NCBI RefSeq assembly: GCF_026586795.1 | Contig: NZ_JAPFGY010000007.1 | Location: forward strand, 55,300-119,299 | DNA from: Erythrobacter sp. WG | Lineage (GTDB): Bacteria; Pseudomonadota; Alphaproteobacteria; Sphingomonadales; Sphingomonadaceae | Reading direction: 5' to 3' | DNA: 64,000 bases | Shown here: positions 36,176 to 46,280 of the stretch, one piece after another | Layout of the letters: every line of letters starts with the position of its first letter | How positions within the stretch are numbered: the first letter of the stretch is position 1 | Notes under the pieces: model-generated | What the model was told of the DNA's origin: nothing | What the model saw: only the letters and a program-made list of their open reading frames with translations | Database searches by the model: none | Program-made: the position numbers and the translations under genes

Positions 36176-37678
36176 TCAGTAGCGGGTTTCGTAGGTAACG
36201 CGCACCACCCGCTCGCCGTTCGCGGGGATGGTGATACGGTATTTGCGGCGGTCGGCGTTGACCTGCTCGCCCTTCACGTCCTCGCTCGTCACCCGCGTGT
36301 CGTCGCTCCACCAGCCGGGCGCGAGGCCGGTCTGGTCGAGCTCGACCTCGGTGGGGCTGCCGCGCGCGTTGGTGAGGGTGTAGCGCATCGTGGTGCGGTA
36401 GAAGGTCCTGGGCCGCTCGGCCTCGACGGTGGAGGTGCGCCCGCCCTGCGTGATGCGAAAGCGCGCGGACCTTTCCCATTCGGCGGCGGTGATCGTCTCG
36501 CGCTTCTCGATCTCGGCCTGAACGGTGACGTCGAAGGCATCCCCGGTGGCGAGCGCGAGGTCGCTGCCCATCGGGGTGTGGGCGATCGCCTTCTCGCCGA
36601 TGAACTGCGCAGTGCCCTCGCGGTCGCGCTGGTAGAAGCGCACCGCGCCCGCGGGGAGCGCGTCGCCGAGGCCTTGCGCCCGCGCGGTCGAAAAGGCGAT
36701 GCGGCTTTCGGCGTTGCGCGGTGCGTCGTCGTTCTGCTGCCAGCCGATGGTGACGGCGTAGATGCGGCGCGCGGGCACGGCCTGGACGTCGAGGAAACTG
36801 ACCTGCTTGGTCTGCGCGTTGGCGACGGTGGTGCGGCCCTTGATGGGATAGAGGTAGAAGTCGCCCAAGCGCTCGCGATCCGGCGTCTCGGTGCCGGCGC
36901 GGGTCGTGCCGCGCTGCCGATAGCCGCCGCGCCCGCCGCTGTCATAGGGGTTGCCCGCGACCAGCACGGTGTCGGCCTCGCGGAAGGTGGTTCCCGAGGT
37001 GTTGGTGAGCGTCACCCAGCCCTGCATGTCGATGGTGCCCGCCGCCTCGTTGAACAGCGCGACATAATCCGCGCTCCAGCCGAGCCCGCCGGTGAGATAG
37101 CGCAAGCTGACGGGCCGCGTCCCGCCGCGCGACGAATCGAGGTTGACTGAGAGGGTGGGCCGCGCGCGCAGGCCGGGGGGCACGCGGTCGAAGATCACGC
37201 GCACCGGCAGGCCGTCGTCGCGCAGCACCTCGATGCGGTCGCCGATCTGGATGACGACGCCGCCCGCGACGGACAGCACCTTGGCGCGCTCGCGGGTTTC
37301 GGCGCCGGTTGCGGGATTGGTGCGCAGCAGGGTGACGGTCTGGCCGACCGCCTTCTCCATCAGCTTGCCGGGGGTGAGGAGGTCATAGTCGAAGTTCTGC
37401 TCGACGATGGTCGTGTTCGCGGCGGAAAAGCTCAGCGTCTCGGGACGGATCGCGGCCGAGACATCGGGGAACTCCACCCGGCTGCGGCCTTGCGCGATGT
37501 CGATCTGGCGCAGGTCCTGCACCAGCGCGAGGTTGTTGTTGTAGATGGTGAGCGCGACCTGCCCCTGCGCCGAGGCGTCGGGATCGGGCACGCCTTGCGC
37601 GGCGACGCCGCTTGCCGCCAGCACCGCCGCCAGCGATGCGGCACCCCACAGGCTGCCCTTGCACTCGGTCATTCCCAT
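36176..37678 (-). CDS. DUF4139 domain-containing exported protein
   Basis: 500 aa from the ATG at 37678, preceded by a GGAGGG-type site. ATGs at 37696 and 37672 are alternatives. The signal peptide is GSLWGAASLAAVLAASGVAAQG. Blocks such as LTIYNNNLALVQDLRQIDI, RPVSLRYLTGGLGWSADYVALFN and VTLTNTSGTTFREADTVLVAGNPY are the DUF4139 pattern. The protein ends with a beta-rich domain (YTLTNARGSPTEVELDQTG). Tandem with the shorter-related gene 9-96 bp downstream, so a duplicated pair. Location is probably periplasmic or outer membrane. Confidence 0.85.
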   Translation of the reverse strand: MGMTECKGSLWGAASLAAVLAASGVAAQGVPDPDASAQGQVALTIYNNNLALVQDLRQIDIAQGRSRVEFPDVSAAIRPETLSFSAANTTIVEQNFDYDLLTPGKLMEKAVGQTVTLLRTNPATGAETRERAKVLSVAGGVVIQIGDRIEVLRDDGLPVRVIFDRVPPGLRARPTLSVNLDSSRGGTRPVSLRYLTGGLGWSADYVALFNEAAGTIDMQGWVTLTNTSGTTFREADTVLVAGNPYDSGGRGGYRQRGTTRAGTETPDRERLGDFYLYPIKGRTTVANAQTKQVSFLDVQAVPARRIYAVTIGWQQNDDAPRNAESRIAFSTARAQGLGDALPAGAVRFYQRDREGTAQFIGEKAIAHTPMGSDLALATGDAFDVTVQAEIEKRETITAAEWERSARFRITQGGRTSTVEAERPRTFYRTTMRYTLTNARGSPTEVELDQTGLAPGWWSDDTRVTSEDVKGEQVNADRRKYRITIPANGERVVRVTYETRY

Positions 37679-37770
37679 CCCTCCCCTTCCGGTCACAGGG
37701 AGAGGATGAACGATCCTGCGGCTTTATCCAAGGTGAACGCGAACGGCCTGCCGCATTCCCGGCGGCAGGC

Positions 37771-40266
37771 TCACGCCCCCGCCGCCGCCTTGGCCTGACG
37801 CAGCACCGCGCCGACCTTGTCGCCGATCGCCGCGACGCTGAAGGGCTTGGCGATGAAGTGCATATCGGGGATGTCGATGTCGCGGCGCAGCTGCTCCTCG
37901 GCATAGCCCGACATGAACAGCACCGGCATCCCCGGCCGCCGGGCGCGGATCGCGCGGACCATCGCCGGGCCGTCCATCCCGGGCATCACCACGTCGCTCA
38001 CCACGAGGTCGAAGGCGCCGCCCTCGGTGATCGCGGCGAGCCCCTCCTCGCCGTTGGCGCAGGCCGTGACCTCGTAGCCCGCGCGGGTCAGCGCGCGTTC
38101 GGCGACGGCGCGGACCATGTCCTCGTCCTCGACCAGCAGCACCTTGCCGCCCGCCGACCAGTCGGAGGACACCAGCTCCTGCACCGGGCGCTTCTTGGGC
38201 ACCTCGCCGCGGTAGACCGGGAAGTAGACCGTGAACCGTGCGCCCACCGGGTGCCCGGTCTTGTCGGTGATGTTGTCGGCGAAGATGAACCCGCCCGATT
38301 GCTTGACGATCCCGTAGGCGGTCGAAAGGCCCAGGCCGGTGCCCTTGCCCTGCTCCTTGGTGGTGAAGAACGGCTCGAACAGCTTGGGCAGGACGTGCGG
38401 CGGGATGCCGCCGCCGGTGTCCTGGACGATCAGCACGGTGTAGTCCGCCGCCGGCAGCACCTCGGAGCCCAGCTGGATGACCTGCTTGGCCTGAAGCGAG
38501 CGCGTGAACAGGCTGATCCGCCCCTGCCCGTTGCCCCGCGACTGGATCGCGTCGCGGGCATTGACGGCAAGGTTCATAATCACCTGCTCGAGCTGCTGCG
38601 GGTCGGCCCGCACCGGTCCCAGATTGCGGTCGTGCTGGACGTAGTAGGTGATCTTCTCGCCGAGCAGCCGCTTGATGAGCGGGCTCACCTCGCTGACCAC
38701 GTCGGGCAGCTGGATGATCTCGGGCCGCAGCGTCTGCTGGCGCGAGAAGGCGAGCAGCTGGCGGGTCAGCGAGGCGGCGCGGTTGGAATTGGCGCGGATC
38801 TGCTGGATGTCGTCATAGTCGCTGTCGCCCGGGATATGGCGCAGCAGCATGAGATCGCAGGTGCCGATGATCGCGGTGAGCACGTTGTTGAAATCATGCG
38901 CGACGCCGCCCGCGAGCTGGCCGACCGCCTGCATCTTGGTCGCCTGCGCGACCTGGCGGCGCAGCTGGTTCTCCTGGCTGGTGTCGGCAAGGGAGAGGAG
39001 CACCGCCGCCTCGCCCAAGCCCCGCACGCCCGCAAGGCCGAGCGACACCGGCTCTTCAGGGCTGGAAATCAGCCGCACCGCGACATCGCCGCTGGTCGAA
39101 GGCCCGCGTCCGTGACGGCGCACCGCGTCGGACAGCGCCGCCTTGTCCTCGCGCACCACGAGATCGGTGGGGAACGGGGGCAGCCCCCGCCCCTCGCGGC
39201 CGACCGAGCGCAGGAACGCCTCGTTGCCGAACAGGAAGCGCCCGTCGCGGTCGGTCATGGCGAGGCCGAGCGGGAGCTGCGCGAGCAGCGCGTCCAATTG
39301 CGCCACCCCCGCCTGCGCCGCCCCGTCGAAGCCCGAACCGATGCCCACGCCCGAATCGATCAGCAGCATCAGCGAGGTCGCCTCGTCAGGTCCGGCGGGC
39401 GTGACGCGCTCGGCCGGGTCGACCAGCGGCACATCGACGAGGGTCTGCGGCGTCCCGCCCCGGCCCTCACGGGCGAAGAAGATGCGGTCGCGCTCGTCCG
39501 AGCGCAGGAAGCTCACGAAATCCTGCCCCACGAGGCTCGCCCGCTCGTCGCCGGCGGCGCGTTCGGCGAAGCCGGGGCTGACCATGCGGATCACCCCGTC
39601 GGCGGTGGTGATCGCGGTCTCGATCCCCGCACGGCTCAGCATCTTGCCGAAGGGCCCGGCAAGGTCGAGCGCCTGGAGGCTGGTGGCGGCGGTGCGGGCA
39701 ATCGGCTTCAGCCGCCAGATGAGGTGATCCTCGCCCCGCCCGGCGCGGGTCGCGGCGATCTGCCAGCGGGTCTCGTCGGCCGCCTCGAGATCCTCGAGCG
39801 CGGCGGTCCCGTCGCGCCAGGCGTTGCGCGCCAGCAGGGTCACCGCCTCGAGCGCCGCGCGCCCGAGCGGGAGCTGCGGCGGGGCGGCATTGGCGCCGAA
39901 GCTGTCGAGGAAGAAACGGTTGGCGCAGACCATGCGGTTGGCCCGGTCGGTGATCGCGATCGCCTCGCCCGGCCTCTCGATGGCGGCGACGGTGACGCTC
40001 CAGTCGGCACCGGCGGCGCTTTCGGCGGACGGCGCGGCGCGCATCCGGTCGAGCATCACCACCCCGCCCAGCAGCACGCTCGCGGCAAGGATGAAGGCGA
40101 GCGCGACGATGCCGCTCCCGGTGGCGAACCACAGCACCCCGGCGCTCGCCACCAGCGCGGCGGCGAGCCCGCCGACGAGCTGCGCGGGCGGCGCATCGCC
40201 TGCCGCCGCAGCCGGATCGAGGGGAAGGTGGTCGGGAGAGGATCGGGAACCGGGACGGCGGGACAA
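37771..40266 (-). CDS. cckA: Hybrid sensor histidine kinase CckA
   Basis: 831 aa. Two membrane helices near residues 28-70, then PAS-like sensing segments, dimerisation/phosphoacceptor region with GGVAHDFNNVLTAIIGTCDL (H457), catalytic ATPase domain (NLAVNARDAIQSRG, DTGGGIPPHVLPKLFEPFFTTK, GTGLGLSTAYGIVKQSGG) and a C-terminal receiver (LVVSDVVMPGMDG near residue 762). The H-box with FNNVLTAIIG is the CckA hallmark. It feeds phosphate through ChpT to CtrA and CpdR, controlling cell cycle and polarity. cpdR is also in this window. Confidence 0.94.
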   Translation of the reverse strand: MSRRPGSRSSPDHLPLDPAAAAGDAPPAQLVGGLAAALVASAGVLWFATGSGIVALAFILAASVLLGGVVMLDRMRAAPSAESAAGADWSVTVAAIERPGEAIAITDRANRMVCANRFFLDSFGANAAPPQLPLGRAALEAVTLLARNAWRDGTAALEDLEAADETRWQIAATRAGRGEDHLIWRLKPIARTAATSLQALDLAGPFGKMLSRAGIETAITTADGVIRMVSPGFAERAAGDERASLVGQDFVSFLRSDERDRIFFAREGRGGTPQTLVDVPLVDPAERVTPAGPDEATSLMLLIDSGVGIGSGFDGAAQAGVAQLDALLAQLPLGLAMTDRDGRFLFGNEAFLRSVGREGRGLPPFPTDLVVREDKAALSDAVRRHGRGPSTSGDVAVRLISSPEEPVSLGLAGVRGLGEAAVLLSLADTSQENQLRRQVAQATKMQAVGQLAGGVAHDFNNVLTAIIGTCDLMLLRHIPGDSDYDDIQQIRANSNRAASLTRQLLAFSRQQTLRPEIIQLPDVVSEVSPLIKRLLGEKITYYVQHDRNLGPVRADPQQLEQVIMNLAVNARDAIQSRGNGQGRISLFTRSLQAKQVIQLGSEVLPAADYTVLIVQDTGGGIPPHVLPKLFEPFFTTKEQGKGTGLGLSTAYGIVKQSGGFIFADNITDKTGHPVGARFTVYFPVYRGEVPKKRPVQELVSSDWSAGGKVLLVEDEDMVRAVAERALTRAGYEVTACANGEEGLAAITEGGAFDLVVSDVVMPGMDGPAMVRAIRARRPGMPVLFMSGYAEEQLRRDIDIPDMHFIAKPFSVAAIGDKVGAVLRQAKAAAGA

Positions 40267-40315
40267 GGCGGCAGGGCTCCTGTGGGCGAATGGGCGCGGG
40301 GTGAAGCGCCAGTCC

Positions 40316-40918
40316 CTACTGCGCGCCGAGCCGCTGGTCGAGCCGCGCTTCCATCGCCTTCAACCGTCTGGCGCGCTTGCGGGACACCACGGCGCGCCAC
40401 ACCCATCCGGACACCACATAGCCGAGCGCCGGGGCGACGATCGCGAGCACCACGAAGCCGAAGGCGGTGGCGCCCGCCATCTGCGAGAATTCGATGAAGG
40501 CGTGCCACGCGCCCGACTGCGCCTTGCCCCCGGCAAACGCGGGCCCGGCCGCATCGAGCCGCAAGGTGACGCTGCCGACCTTGTTCGCGACCACCAGCCA
40601 GAAGGGCAGCGTGAAGGGATTGGTGACGAAGGTCACGAGCGCGGCGAGCGGCACGTTGGCGCGCGCCGGCAGGGCGAGGAAGGCGGCGAGGAAGATCTGC
40701 CCGATCGGGATGATGAACCCGGCGAACAGCCCCAGCGCCACCCCGCGCGGCACCGAACGGCGGGTGAAGCGCCACAGCTCAGGGCTGAGGAAGCGGTGCG
40801 CGATAGGGGCGAGATACTTGTTCGCCGCCATTTCCTCGCGCGTGGGGGTGTTCTTGCGGATCTGCTCGGCCGCCCAGCCCTTGAGGCCGCGCGCGCGCGG
40901 GGTCTGCGGCGCGCTCAT
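40316..40918 (-). CDS. DUF2062 domain membrane protein
   Basis: 200 aa from the ATG at 40918, preceded by GGAGG; an earlier in-frame start is rejected. SVPRGVALGLFAGFIIPIGQIFLAAFLA and TFVTNPFTLPFWLVVANKVGS are the conserved DUF2062 helices, and a third helix follows near residues 140-170. Function unknown. Possibly co-transcribed with cckA, which begins 49 bp downstream. Confidence 0.85.
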   Translation of the reverse strand: MSAPQTPRARGLKGWAAEQIRKNTPTREEMAANKYLAPIAHRFLSPELWRFTRRSVPRGVALGLFAGFIIPIGQIFLAAFLALPARANVPLAALVTFVTNPFTLPFWLVVANKVGSVTLRLDAAGPAFAGGKAQSGAWHAFIEFSQMAGATAFGFVVLAIVAPALGYVVSGWVWRAVVSRKRARRLKAMEARLDQRLGAQ

Positions 40919-41062
40919 CGGCGTGCCTCCGACAGGCGCGGTGCGCGGCGGACATCGCAGGGGGCGGACAGGCTCGGCATGGTGGCTGCCCATATGGGTA
41001 GCACGCGACAACTGACTAGGTGGTGAATCGCCCCCTCGCGAGAATTGTCCCGCGCGGCCATC

Positions 41063-41545
41063 TCAGCCGCGCTCGCGCATCAGGCGGGCCTTGTCCCGCT
41101 TCCAGTCGCGTTCCTTGATGCTCGCCCGCTTGTCGTGGGTCTGCTTGCCCTTGGCGAGCGCGAGTTCGACCTTCGCCCGGCCCATGCGGTTGAAGTAGAC
41201 CGACAGCGGCACCAGCGTCATGCCCTTGCGCTCGACCGCGCCGAACAGCTTGTCGATCTCGCGCTCGTGGAGCAGCAGCTTCCTCGGGCGGCGCGGCTCA
41301 TGGTTGAGGCGGTTGCCGTGGCTGTATTCGGGAATGTTGGCGTTAATCAGCCACACCTGCCCGTCCTTCACCTCGGCATAGCTTTCCGCGATCGAAGCCT
41401 CGCCCGCGCGCAGCGCCTTGACCTCGGTGCCCTGGAGCATCAGCCCGGCCTCGTAGACGTCCTCGACATGGTAGTCGAAGCGCGCCCGGCGGTTCTCGGC
41501 GACGGTCTTCATTTTGTCGAAGGTGAGGGGTTTGGGGCGGGCCAT
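41063..41545 (-). CDS. smpB: SsrA-binding protein SmpB
   Basis: 160 aa from the ATG at 41545. Needed for tmRNA trans-translation and ribosome rescue. [46 protein letters not shown] and the basic C-terminal tail ([28 protein letters not shown]) are family signatures. Divergent from the aspartoacylase-like gene 118 bp away. tmRNA (ssrA) itself is not seen here. Confidence 0.97.
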   Translation of the reverse strand: MARPKPLTFDKMKTVAENRRARFDYHVEDVYEAGLMLQGTEVKALRAGEASIAESYAEVKDGQVWLINANIPEYSHGNRLNHEPRRPRKLLLHEREIDKLFGAVERKGMTLVPLSVYFNRMGRAKVELALAKGKQTHDKRASIKERDWKRDKARLMRERG

Positions 41546-41663
41546 GAGGGCGCGGGCCTTAGGCCGGGCGCGCGAAAAAAGCGAGGGGGGAAACGCGGGC
41601 CCGATGCTTGCAAGGGGCCGGGTTGTGGCTAGGCTGCGGCGCGCAGGCAAACGGGAGCGCGCC

Positions 41664-42728
41664 ATGGACACGACCGAAAGCTTCGCGATTGCCGGGCAAC
41701 ACATCGCTCCTGGAACCCAGGCCGATGTCGCCTTCCCGATCACCACCATGGCGAACGGCGCCTCCTCGGCGCTCGCGGTCAGGGTGCTGCACGGGGCGAA
41801 GCCGGGCCCTCGCGTCTTCGTCAGCGCCGCGATCCACGGCGACGAGATCATCGGCACCGCCGTGGTCCAGCGCCTCGCCCAGACGCTGCGGCCCGAGGCG
41901 CTTGCCGGGACGGTGCTGCTGGTGCCGGTCGCCAACATCTTCGGATTCATCGGCCGTTCGCGCTACCTGCCCGACCGGCGCGACTTGAACCGCAGCTTCC
42001 CGGGGAGCGCGGGCGGCTCGCTCGCCGGGCAGCTTGCGCATATCTTCACCTGCGAGGTGGTGCGGCGCTGTTCGCTCGGCATCGACATCCATTCGGCCGC
42101 CACGGGACGCTACAACCTGCCGCAGATCCGCATTGCCGCCGGGCACCGCCACCTGGTCGAACTGGCCATGGCCTTCGGCGCGCCGGTGATCATCGAGAGC
42201 CCCCTGCGCGATGGGTCCCTGCGCGACTTCGCCGAGCGGCAGGGGGTCGATATGCTGCTGATGGAAGCGGGCGAGGCGCTGCGCTTCGACCGCCTTTCGA
42301 TCGAGACCGGGGTCGAGGGCGTAACGCGGGTGCTCGCCCATCTCGGGATGATCGAGGCGGACGACGGCCTCACCACGGTCGGCATCCCGGCGCGCGCCAA
42401 CCGCTCGGTGTGGGTGCGCGCGCCCCGCGGCGGGGTGGCACAGATGGTGCGGACAAGCGGCGATCCGGTGCGGAAAGGGGAGGTGCTGGGCACCGTCGCG
42501 GGCCTGTTCGGCGAATGTCCCGAGGAGATCGTCAGTCCCCTCGAGGGCATCATCATCGGCCACGCGACCTTGCCGGTGGTCCACCAGGGCGACGCGCTGT
42601 TCCACATCGCGGCGATCGACCACCCCGACCGCGTCGGCGCGCGGATCGATTCTATCACCGAGGCGATCCTCGCCAGCGAGCCGCAGGGGCTGGCGCAGGG
42701 GATGCTCGACGAGGACGAGGTGGTTTAG
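41664..42728 (+). CDS. Succinylglutamate desuccinylase/aspartoacylase family protein
   Basis: 354 aa. Zinc carboxypeptidase-like (M14) fold: H-x-x-E in [10 protein letters not shown], then R in DLNRSFPG, and the third zinc ligand H in [10 protein letters not shown]-terminal [26 protein letters not shown] is a biotinyl/lipoyl-like beta-barrel seen in this subfamily. Substrate is likely an N-acyl amino acid or amide, not determined. The ATG at 41664 follows GGGAGCG. Confidence 0.86.
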   Translation: MDTTESFAIAGQHIAPGTQADVAFPITTMANGASSALAVRVLHGAKPGPRVFVSAAIHGDEIIGTAVVQRLAQTLRPEALAGTVLLVPVANIFGFIGRSRYLPDRRDLNRSFPGSAGGSLAGQLAHIFTCEVVRRCSLGIDIHSAATGRYNLPQIRIAAGHRHLVELAMAFGAPVIIESPLRDGSLRDFAERQGVDMLLMEAGEALRFDRLSIETGVEGVTRVLAHLGMIEADDGLTTVGIPARANRSVWVRAPRGGVAQMVRTSGDPVRKGEVLGTVAGLFGECPEEIVSPLEGIIIGHATLPVVHQGDALFHIAAIDHPDRVGARIDSITEAILASEPQGLAQGMLDEDEVV

Positions 42729-42782
42729 GCGTCTGCGCAGGCCCACCCCGCTGCGACTAGCCAGCAAGCTGGCAAGTCTCGC

Positions 42783-42816
42783 TCCCCTCCCGCTTGCGGG
42801 AGGGGTTGGGGGTGGG
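42783..42816. repeat. CCCTCCCGC/GCGGGAGGGG repeat between converging genes
   Basis: CCCCTCCCGC-TT-GCGGGAGGGG followed by TTGGGGGTGGG, the same family as 8423 and 36039. It sits in the 100-bp gap between the aspartoacylase-like gene and dapA, both ending there, and its stem could act as a bidirectional terminator. Confidence 0.8.
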
Positions 42817-42828
42817 AAAATCGCTAAA

Positions 42829-43716
42829 CTACCCCTCCAGCACGCCCGCGCTTACCAGCGCCTCGTCCACCGCGCGCTTGGCTTCGTCCGAACACTCCAC
42901 CAGCGGGAGCCGCACCTCGGGCTCGATCCAGTCGTGGACGCGGCTCAAGGCATACTTCACCGGCGCAGGGCTTGCGTCGGAGAACATCGCATAGTGCAGC
43001 GGAAACAGGCGGTCGTTCAGCTCGCGCGCCTTCTTCAGCTCGTTCGCCGCGATCGCCGCGTGGAATTCGGCGCACAGCTTGGGCGCGACATTGGCCGTCA
43101 CCGAGATGCACCCGCGCCCGCCCGCGGCCGCGTGGGGCAGCCACAGCTCATCGTTGCCCGACAGCTGGCAGAACTCGCGCCCGATGCCCATGCGGTGGTC
43201 CGCCACGCGGCTGAGGTCGCCGCTCGCGTCCTTGATGGCGATGATCTTGTCCGGATACTTCCGCACCAGCTCGACCACCGTGTCGTCGAGGATGTCGGTC
43301 ACCGTGCGCGCGGGCACGTTGTAGAGCACGATCGGCAGCTCGCAGTTTTCGGCCAAATAGCTGAAATGGGCGATCAGCCCGCGCTGGCTCGGCCGGTTGT
43401 AATAGGGCGCGACGCACAGCCCCGCCGCCGCCCCCGCCTTCTTGGCGAAGGTCATGTGCAGCGCGGCGTTCCTCGTGTCGTTCGACCCGCAACCGGCGAT
43501 CACCGGCACGCGGCCCGCGGCTTGCTCGATGCACACCTCGATCACCCGGTGGTGCTCGGCGTTGGAAAGCGTCGAGGCCTCGCCTGTCGTGCCGCAGGGG
43601 ACCAGCGCGGCGGAGCCGTTCGCGATCTGCCAGTCGACCAGCCGGCGGAACGCCGCCTCGTCGAACGCCCCGCCGCGAAAAGGAGTCGCAAGAGCCGGAA
43701 TGGAACCGCTGAACAT
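42829..43716 (-). CDS. dapA: 4-hydroxy-tetrahydrodipicolinate synthase
   Basis: 295 aa from MFSGSIPALATPF. It condenses pyruvate and aspartate semialdehyde in lysine/diaminopimelate synthesis. PCGTTGEASTL is the substrate pocket, YNVPART contains the catalytic Tyr, and IIAIKDASGD the Schiff-base Lys. Divergent from the lytic transglycosylase gene (98 bp between starts); both concern peptidoglycan. Confidence 0.96.
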   Translation of the reverse strand: MFSGSIPALATPFRGGAFDEAAFRRLVDWQIANGSAALVPCGTTGEASTLSNAEHHRVIEVCIEQAAGRVPVIAGCGSNDTRNAALHMTFAKKAGAAAGLCVAPYYNRPSQRGLIAHFSYLAENCELPIVLYNVPARTVTDILDDTVVELVRKYPDKIIAIKDASGDLSRVADHRMGIGREFCQLSGNDELWLPHAAAGGRGCISVTANVAPKLCAEFHAAIAANELKKARELNDRLFPLHYAMFSDASPAPVKYALSRVHDWIEPEVRLPLVECSDEAKRAVDEALVSAGVLEG

Positions 43717-43814
43717 TGCCTTTGTCCTGCCTGAATCGCTAGGGTGCCCGCACGAGCGGCGGGAACGCCGTGCCCCTCCCTCGTTCACCGCCCAATAAGG
43801 AGCCGATTGGCACT

Positions 43815-45776
43815 ATGTCCAGCATGGTCCGCAACATACTGATGTCTCACCGGATTCGTGCTGTCATTCTGGGACTCGGGGCGGGCCTTGCCCTGGCCGG
43901 TCCGGCGCAGGCGCAGGATTTCCCCGGGAACGACCTCGTCGCCCGGCAGCCGGCCTCGATCGACCAGGCGGTGGCGCGCTGGGAGATGCTCCAGGCGAGC
44001 CGCACCGCGTCCTTCGCCGACTACGCGGGCTTCGTGCTCGCCTATCCCAGCTTCCCGCGCATCGAGATCCTCAAGCAGCGCGCCGAGGCCGCGCTCGAGA
44101 CCTCGGCGCCCTCGCAATACGACGTGCTGCGCTATTTCGACGCGAACCCGCCGCTCACCAATGCGGCGCGGGCGCGCTATGCCCTCGCCCTGTCGGGCGC
44201 GCAGCGGCCCGAGGCGCTTACCGAAGCGCGCCGGGCGTGGCGCGGGGGAACCATGAACGACGCGGTCGAGCTTGCGCTCGCCGGGCTCTACAGCGGGCAG
44301 TTCAGCCCCGATGACCACGCCGTGCGCATGGATGCGCTGCTGTGGCAGGGCAAGGCCGATGCCGCCGCGCGTCAGCTGATGTATGTCGCCGAGCCGCAGC
44401 GCCCGCTCGCGCTCGCCCGCCTTGCGCTCTTGAACGGCGCGCGGCCCGAAAGCAGCGGCATCATCGTCCCTGCCGGAGCCGAGACCGATCCGGGCTATAT
44501 GTTCAATCTCGTGAAGTTCCTGCGCTCGAGCGGACAGGCGTGGGAGGCGGCGCGGGTGTTCACCAGCCGCCCGGCCTTCGTCCGCCCCGCGCTCGATCCC
44601 GAGGCCTTCGTCGGCGAGCTGCTCGCGCTCGCCAAGGCGGCCGGCGGGCGCGATGCGGCGCGGATCGCGGGGCGCGTCGACGATCTCTTCGCGCCGGGCA
44701 CCGATATCTCGCTGACCAGCTTCACCCTGCGCGATCGCTACACCGATCTCATGTGGCTGGGCGGCACCAAGGCGCTGTGGGAGCTGGGCGACGGGATGGC
44801 CGCCGCGCCTCTCTTCCAGCGCTACGGCGACGGGGCGCGCACCCCGCTGACCAAGACCAAGGGCTACTACTGGGCGGGCCGCGCGGCGCGGCAGGCCGGC
44901 GACCGGGCGGGCGCGGCGCGCTATTTCGAGACCGCCGCGCGCTTCCCCGATTACTATTACGGCCAGCTCGCGATCTCCGCGCTCGGCCGGCCCATGCCTT
45001 CCTTCGCAAGCCTGCCCCAGCCGGCGATGGACGCAGGCGCGCGCGCCGAGTTCGAGGCGCGCCCGGTGGTCAAGGCGATCCGCTCGATCGCCCGGGCGCG
45101 GCGCGACTGGCGCACCGAACGGCGCTTCTTCGAGGCGCTCGGCGACGAGGCCGACACGCCGGCCAAGATGCTGATGGCCGGCCAGCTGGCGCGCGAGACC
45201 GGGCTCGACGAGCTGGCCGTGGTACTCGGCCTGAAGGCCGGCGAGAACGGGCTTGCAGGGCTCGAACGGATCGGCTTCCCGACGGTGCAGACCCCCGGCT
45301 TCGTCAACGACTGGGTGATGGTCCACGCCATCGCCCGCCAGGAAAGCGAGTTCGACCGCAACCGCGAAAGTCATGCCGGCGCGCGCGGGCTCATGCAGCT
45401 GATGCCGGGCACCGCCCGCGAGCAGGCGGGCAAGCTCGGGATCCAGTATCTGTCCGCCGATCTCACCAACTCGCCGCAATACAACATCCAGCTGGGCGAT
45501 GGCTATTTCGCGCGGATGATGAGCTACTACGGCGGCTCCTATCCGCTCGCGGTCGGCGCCTACAACGCCGGGCCGGGGCGGGTGAACGAGTGGCTGCGCA
45601 TGAACGGCGATCCGCGCACCGGGGCGATCGACTGGGTCACCTGGGTGGAGAAGATCCCCGCCAATTTCGAGACGCGCTATTACATCATGCGCGTCATCGG
45701 CAACGCGGTGACCTATTCGCATATGTATCCGCAGCAAGCGGGCATTCCGCGCACCGTGGACACCTTCCTTCGCTGA
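43815..45776 (+). CDS. Soluble lytic murein transglycosylase
   Basis: 653 aa. The signal peptide lies after a short lead (HRIRAVILGLGAGLALAGPAQAQ). Starts at 43815 or 43842 are possible; the first has AAGGAG about 12 bases upstream. A long alpha-helical superhelical U/L domain (Slt70-like) occupies ~30-500. The catalytic SLT domain follows with HAIARQESEFDRNRESHAGARGLMQLMPGTA, where the first Glu is catalytic, and YNAGPGRVNEW. It cleaves glycan strands in the periplasm. Confidence 0.94.
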   Translation: MSSMVRNILMSHRIRAVILGLGAGLALAGPAQAQDFPGNDLVARQPASIDQAVARWEMLQASRTASFADYAGFVLAYPSFPRIEILKQRAEAALETSAPSQYDVLRYFDANPPLTNAARARYALALSGAQRPEALTEARRAWRGGTMNDAVELALAGLYSGQFSPDDHAVRMDALLWQGKADAAARQLMYVAEPQRPLALARLALLNGARPESSGIIVPAGAETDPGYMFNLVKFLRSSGQAWEAARVFTSRPAFVRPALDPEAFVGELLALAKAAGGRDAARIAGRVDDLFAPGTDISLTSFTLRDRYTDLMWLGGTKALWELGDGMAAAPLFQRYGDGARTPLTKTKGYYWAGRAARQAGDRAGAARYFETAARFPDYYYGQLAISALGRPMPSFASLPQPAMDAGARAEFEARPVVKAIRSIARARRDWRTERRFFEALGDEADTPAKMLMAGQLARETGLDELAVVLGLKAGENGLAGLERIGFPTVQTPGFVNDWVMVHAIARQESEFDRNRESHAGARGLMQLMPGTAREQAGKLGIQYLSADLTNSPQYNIQLGDGYFARMMSYYGGSYPLAVGAYNAGPGRVNEWLRMNGDPRTGAIDWVTWVEKIPANFETRYYIMRVIGNAVTYSHMYPQQAGIPRTVDTFLR

Positions 45777-45800
45777 CACGGCTGCGCTAAGCCGCGCGCG

Positions 45801-46280
45801 ATGAAACCGCCCGGACCTCCGATCACGCCCGCCGGCATGGCGGCGCTGAAGGCGCGCTACGATCACCTGCTCTCCACCGAGCGCCCGGCGATCGTCGAGA
45901 TCGTCAGCTGGGCGGCGGGGAACGGCGACCGCAGCGAGAACGGCGACTACCTCTACGGCCGCAAGAAGATGCGCGAGATCGACCGCGAGCTCGCCCATCT
46001 CGCGCGGCGCATGAAGGTGCTGCGGGTGGTCGATCCGGGTGCCGCCGTGGACCGGAGCCGCGTGTTCTTCGGCGCGCGGGTCGAGATCGCGGACGAGGAC
46101 GACAACCGCCAGACCGTGCAGCTGGTCGGCGACGACGAGCAGGACGCCGCCCAAGGCCGGATCGGCTGGAACGCCCCGCTCGCGCGGGCGCTGCGAGGGG
46201 CCGGGATCGGGGACGTGCGCGTCGTCAGCCTGCCCTCGGGCACGCGCGAGTGGGAAGTCATGGCGATCGATTATGACTAG
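45801..46280 (+). CDS. greB: Transcription elongation factor GreB/GreA family
   Basis: 159 aa. The N-terminal coiled coil carries NGDRSENGDYLYGRKKMREIDRELAHL, whose acidic tip (D-x-x-E-N-x-D/Y) stimulates transcript cleavage by backtracked RNA polymerase. Basic GRKKMR matches GreB rather than GreA. The C-terminal FKBP-like domain ends with [12 protein letters not shown]. It overlaps the next start by eight bases. Confidence 0.9.
   Translation: MKPPGPPITPAGMAALKARYDHLLSTERPAIVEIVSWAAGNGDRSENGDYLYGRKKMREIDRELAHLARRMKVLRVVDPGAAVDRSRVFFGARVEIADEDDNRQTVQLVGDDEQDAAQGRIGWNAPLARALRGAGIGDVRVVSLPSGTREWEVMAIDYD

Noticed and set aside
37612..40497. Long plus-strand frame opposite cckA (961 codons), and similar long frames opposite alaS, the DEAD-box gene and the oxygenase
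   Set aside because: They are antisense to well-identified genes, have Arg/Ala/Gly-biased composition typical of GC-rich shadow frames and no domains.
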